DNA from: Chloroflexota bacterium
GTDB lineage: Bacteria > Chloroflexota > Anaerolineae > Anaerolineales > Villigracilaceae
Assembly: GCA_016191845.1 (NCBI GenBank)
Contig: JACPVF010000012.1
Coordinates: forward strand, 124,001 to 188,000
DNA: 64,000 bases
Reading direction: 5' to 3'
Part shown: positions 60,925 through 64,000 of the stretch, one piece after another
How the letters are laid out: each line of letters opens with the position of its first letter
How positions within the stretch are numbered: position 1 is the stretch's first letter
Translations under genes and position numbers: made by a program
The notes under the pieces: generated by a model
The model's database searches: none
What the model saw: only the letters and a program-made list of their open reading frames with translations
Told to the model about the DNA's origin: nothing

Positions 60925-61445
60925 CAGGGTTGTCTCTGCAGGGAGCGTTTGAATCGTTTTCGAATGTCGGCGATGTGATGGCGGTAATGGTCCACGGTGA
61001 TGTGCTTAATCCTCGGGGTCAGGCCCAGGTCATTGATCTGTTCCTCGCTCAATGCGCGGACTCCCGTCAACAGGGCCGAGAATGCATCGAGTTCTTCGGC
61101 TACCAGTTCATTCATGGCGGCATTCTTGTATTTTTCGTAGACCAACTCGTTGGCAGCGTCGATGCTGATGAGGGACGAGTCGAAATCGGGAAATCCATAT
61201 TCCTCGATGAAGGCATCGAACTCTTCCCAAGTGGAACAGGGCTGATACGTTTCTCCGCGCGCGATCTCAGCCAGACGATCCGCCAGGTGCTGTTCGCGCG
61301 TCATCACATGCGCAACGATATTCTTGACCGACCAGTGTCCCGAAACGCCGCCGATCCCCACGCGGATCGAGCCGACGTGGTTGACCAGCAATTCCCACTC
61401 GTCGTGGGCGATCATCATGCGAGCGATCAACTGGGCCTTATGCAT
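60924..61445 (-). CDS. DinB-like/ClbS-DfsB family protein
   Basis: 173 residues, four-helix pattern. IARMMIAHDEWELLVNHV, HWSVKNIVAHVMTREQHLADRLAEI and IKHITVDHYRHHIADIRKRF carry the spaced His residues (AHV, HYRHH) of the DinB/ClbS superfamily, often a metal site. ClbS proteins protect from genotoxins; others are bacillithiol or mycothiol-dependent enzymes. It lies between the two radical-SAM-system genes with one-base overlaps on both sides. Confidence 0.85.
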   Translation of the reverse strand: MHKAQLIARMMIAHDEWELLVNHVGSIRVGIGGVSGHWSVKNIVAHVMTREQHLADRLAEIARGETYQPCSTWEEFDAFIEEYGFPDFDSSLISIDAANELVYEKYKNAAMNELVAEELDAFSALLTGVRALSEEQINDLGLTPRIKHITVDHYRHHIADIRKRFKRSLQRQP

Positions 61446-63355
61446 CAGTCACCCACCACGGGGAGTTCCACGTTGATCTTCTTCGCGGGCGATTTGACAT
61501 CGGGACATTTCCAGCCCTCGCCTGGATTCTCACGGCGCATGTTGGAGAAGGTCGGCAGGATGCCGCAGGCAAAGCAGTTCTGGCGACAGTCCACGCGGAT
61601 CTGGCCTTCGAGCGACATGCGGAAATCCTGGAACAGGAAGTTCTTGCGCACGGCGGCGGTGATATGTTCCCACGGGAAGACCTCGTCGGTGCGACGCTGA
61701 CGGGCGGTGTAGAAGTCGATGTCGAGTCCGTGCTGGTCGAAGGCGGCCTTCCAGATCTCGGGCTTGCGGCCCTCGTCCCAGGCGTCGAATTTCGCGCCGT
61801 TCTTCCAGGCCGTGTAGACCACCTCAGACATGCGGCGGTCGCCGCGCGAGAGCCAGGCTTCTAGCAGCGAGTCGTCGGGGTCGGTCAGGCTGAGTTTGAT
61901 GTTGCGGTCCCTGTAGAGTTCCCGCTTGAGCAGGGCCTGCTTTTCGAGGATGCGTTCGCGCGTGTCCACCGAGACCCACTGGAAGGGAGTCTGCGACTTG
62001 GGCACGAAGGTGCTGACGCCCGCATTAAGCTTGGCCTTCCACCCGATGACCTTGCGGCCCTCGGCCAGCACGCGCTTGCACAGATCCGCGATGGCCTGCA
62101 CGTCTTCGAGCGTTTCGCTGGGATGGCCGATCATGAAGTAGAGTTTGATGGTCGTCCAACCGCGCGCATAGATCTCGCGCGTGGTGTTGATGATGTCTTC
62201 ATCGGAGATGTATTTGTTGATGATGCGGCGCATGCGCTCGGTGGCTGCTTCGGGCGCAAGCGTGAAGCCTGCCGTGCGGCGCTGGCGCAGTTTATCCATC
62301 AAATCAATGGAGACCGACTCGATGCGCAGCGAGGGCAGCGACACGTTCAATTGCCTGCCCTGGAATTTTTCGCCGACGGCTGTCACCAGTTCGAGAATGT
62401 TGGTGTAGTCGGACGAGGACAACGAGAGCAGCGCCACTTCCTCGAAGCCCGTGGCGCGAATAGCCGTGTCAGCGGCGTTGACAACCTCTTCCACGGTGCG
62501 TTCGCGCACAGGACGCGTGATCATGCCTGCGTGGCAGAAGCGGCATCCGCGCGTGCAGCCGCGCATGATCTCGACTGTGACGCGGTTGTGGACGATGTCA
62601 ATGTTGGGGACGATGAATTTGGTCGGCGGCGGGGGCAGCTTGGCCACGATGCGCTTGACCACGGGGTTGGCGATCCCATCCACGAGCGTTTCGATATGCG
62701 AGACGGTGCCATCGTCGAGGTAGAAGGTCTCGTAGAACTTGGGGACGTACACGCCAGGGACTTTGGCCAGCGCCAGCAATCGGTCTGCACGCGAGGCATG
62801 GGCTTGCAGCACGTCAAGGATATCATGGATGACTTCTTCGCCCTCGCCGATCACGAAGGCGTCGATGAAGGCGTGCATCGGTTCGGGATTCATCGTCGAG
62901 TGGCCGCCCGCAATGACGATGGGATGCTCCTCGTCGCGTTCGGCCGATCGGACGGGAATCCCCGCCAGGTCCAGGGCATTGAGCGCGTTGCTGTAAAGCG
63001 TCTCGTAAGGCAAGGTGAAGCCGATCAGATCGAACGCCGACAGTGGCCGCTTCGACTCGAGCGAGTAGAGCGGAATCCCATGTTCACGCATTAGGGCTTC
63101 CATATCCAGCCAGGGGACGTAGGCACGTTCGGCCAGCGAGTCTGCGCGCTGGTTAACCTGGTCGTAGAGGATCTTCAAACCGACGTTGGATACGCCGATA
63201 TCGTAGATGTCGGGGAAAACGAGAGCTACCTTGGTGGTGGCGGTTTCCCAATCCTTGACCGTGATGTTGAGCTCACCGCCTACATAGCGGCCGGGTTTCT
63301 GTACCTTTAAGAGGATGCGGTCTAATTTGGCTTCGATTTGCTCAGGAGTTAACAT
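61445..63355 (-). CDS. TIGR03960 family B12-binding-like radical SAM protein
   Basis: 636 residues. N-terminal cobalamin-binding-like domain (about 40-210) with VALVFPDIYDIGVSNVGLKILYDQVNQRADSLAERAY; radical SAM core with the cluster motif CTRGCRFCHAG (CxxxCxxC); and a C-terminal section with DCRQNCFACGILPTF and a further Cys (KCPDV), which may bind an added cluster. Function unknown though widely conserved. The -10 TATAAT lies seven bases before the ATG, with no Shine-Dalgarno sequence, so the transcript is probably leaderless. Confidence 0.94.
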   Translation of the reverse strand: MLTPEQIEAKLDRILLKVQKPGRYVGGELNITVKDWETATTKVALVFPDIYDIGVSNVGLKILYDQVNQRADSLAERAYVPWLDMEALMREHGIPLYSLESKRPLSAFDLIGFTLPYETLYSNALNALDLAGIPVRSAERDEEHPIVIAGGHSTMNPEPMHAFIDAFVIGEGEEVIHDILDVLQAHASRADRLLALAKVPGVYVPKFYETFYLDDGTVSHIETLVDGIANPVVKRIVAKLPPPPTKFIVPNIDIVHNRVTVEIMRGCTRGCRFCHAGMITRPVRERTVEEVVNAADTAIRATGFEEVALLSLSSSDYTNILELVTAVGEKFQGRQLNVSLPSLRIESVSIDLMDKLRQRRTAGFTLAPEAATERMRRIINKYISDEDIINTTREIYARGWTTIKLYFMIGHPSETLEDVQAIADLCKRVLAEGRKVIGWKAKLNAGVSTFVPKSQTPFQWVSVDTRERILEKQALLKRELYRDRNIKLSLTDPDDSLLEAWLSRGDRRMSEVVYTAWKNGAKFDAWDEGRKPEIWKAAFDQHGLDIDFYTARQRRTDEVFPWEHITAAVRKNFLFQDFRMSLEGQIRVDCRQNCFACGILPTFSNMRRENPGEGWKCPDVKSPAKKINVELPVVGD

Positions 63356-63362
63356 GGCGCGT

Positions 63363-63368
63363 ATTATA
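63363..63368 (-). promoter_or_regulatory. -10 element of the radical-SAM operon
   Basis: TATAAT on the minus strand, seven bases before the ATG at 63355; just upstream a CCTGA/TCAGG inverted repeat. Confidence 0.6.
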
Positions 63369-63524
63369 CCTGATAAGAATTGTCAGGTTGTTTGCCTTTG
63401 GCGGCCATGTGAGACCTAACCATCCCTAACAAAAGTGATAGGAAATTGGGCCCTGAATAGGCCAAAAGGGCCAAAGGCTTCAGGTTAGCGCTGGCTTAGA
63501 ATGAGCGACGTAAAGGAGTGAGCA

Positions 63525-64000
63525 ATGAAAAAGATTCTTTTGATCTCGTTAGCCTTTGTGCTGACTGCCTGCGGCGTGGTGCAACCTGTCCAGCAGGTGC
63601 CGCCGACGCCAGTTATCGCCACCGTACTGGTGACGGTCATCCCGCCCACTGAGGCTGCGCCGCCGACCGCTATTCCGCTGCCAACCCAGGCCCCGACCCT
63701 GCCGCCGACGGAAGTCCCCACGCAGGTGCCGCCTACGCCGACGGCGGTTCCACCCACGGAAGCCGTCCAGCCGACCGCGACCCAGGCCGCGGCTGCCCAG
63801 CCCACCCAGGGAAGCACGGGGCCCAGCACCTCGCCCGTGGCGATTGACCCGTCCTTCAACGGCGGCGCGTTTACCAACATGACTGCCTCGACGGGCATTT
63901 TCTACCTGCGCTGCGCGCCCAAGGATATCAAGTTCGACGTAACCACCACGAACGTGTACATCACCACCGTTGAGATGTACTTCCGCATCCGTGACAAGCA
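63525..64000 (+). CDS. Lipoprotein with Pro/Thr-rich linker (partial)
   Basis: 158 codons are visible and the frame is still open at the window end. The signal peptide MKKILLISLAFVLTACG has a lipobox (LTAC). About 80 residues of Pro/Thr/Val/Gln linker follow, then the beginning of a folded domain (AFTNMTASTGIFYLRCAPKDIKFDVTTTNVYITTVEMYF). The domain cannot be named. AAAGGAG precedes the start. Confidence 0.85.
   Translation, partial: MKKILLISLAFVLTACGVVQPVQQVPPTPVIATVLVTVIPPTEAAPPTAIPLPTQAPTLPPTEVPTQVPPTPTAVPPTEAVQPTATQAAAAQPTQGSTGPSTSPVAIDPSFNGGAFTNMTASTGIFYLRCAPKDIKFDVTTTNVYITTVEMYFRIRDK

Overview
The window reads as a chromosomal segment of a Chloroflexota bacterium, most likely class Anaerolineae. 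This is an inference from content: an alternative complex III operon, CHASE2/FecR signalling genes, a TIGR03960/TIGR03936 radical-SAM pair, a Rex repressor, and many lipoproteins with long Pro/Thr linkers. Most of the window is GC-rich. The exception is about 43.9-49.8 kb, which is visibly AT-rich and looks acquired.

Layout. 0-4 kb: xylose catabolism (ABC permease end, xylA, a mutarotase-like protein, xylB). 4-8.2 kb: a LURP-one protein, a drug/metabolite transporter, an APH(3')-III-like aminoglycoside kinase, and a TetR-controlled hydrolase operon with an operator inside its promoter. 8.4-19.7 kb: membrane glycosyltransferase, thiolase, secreted lipoproteins, a cytochrome c, a SufE/sulfurtransferase pair, an SLH-tethered sugar dehydrogenase, RNase H and a cysteine hydrolase. 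19.8-27.6 kb: eight-gene respiratory operon related to alternative complex III. 27.8 kb: tRNA-Ser with a duplicated 3' end. 28-36 kb: DUF4405 membrane protein, a two-component system and a MacAB-type efflux operon with two paralogous small lipoproteins. 36-44 kb: LysM lipoprotein, D-Ala-D-Ala-ligase-like protein, and an F1-only ATP synthase operon (atpA-atpG-atpD-atpC) followed by an MreB-like gene.

44.1-49.7 kb is the most unusual part. It is an eight-gene cassette with a vWA protein, a PP2C phosphatase and a Ser/Thr kinase in TerY-P-triad order. Upstream are two small proteins sharing an N-terminal motif and a three-TM protein; downstream are two membrane proteins with near-identical RanBP2-type zinc fingers. 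49.8-64 kb returns to host-like sequence: methyltransferase, acetyltransferase, a membrane Fe-S protein with a partner, Rex, a CHASE2 cyclase/FecR operon, SH3 lipoprotein, tRNA-Arg, PrsW-type protease, and a radical-SAM operon.

Regulatory sequence is unusually readable here: consensus-like promoters, CRP-like palindromes at two loci, a Rex-like box at rex, several probable leaderless starts, and two dispersed hairpin/repeat families, one copy of which lies between atpD and atpC. No CRISPR array, rRNA gene, transposase or integrase was seen.
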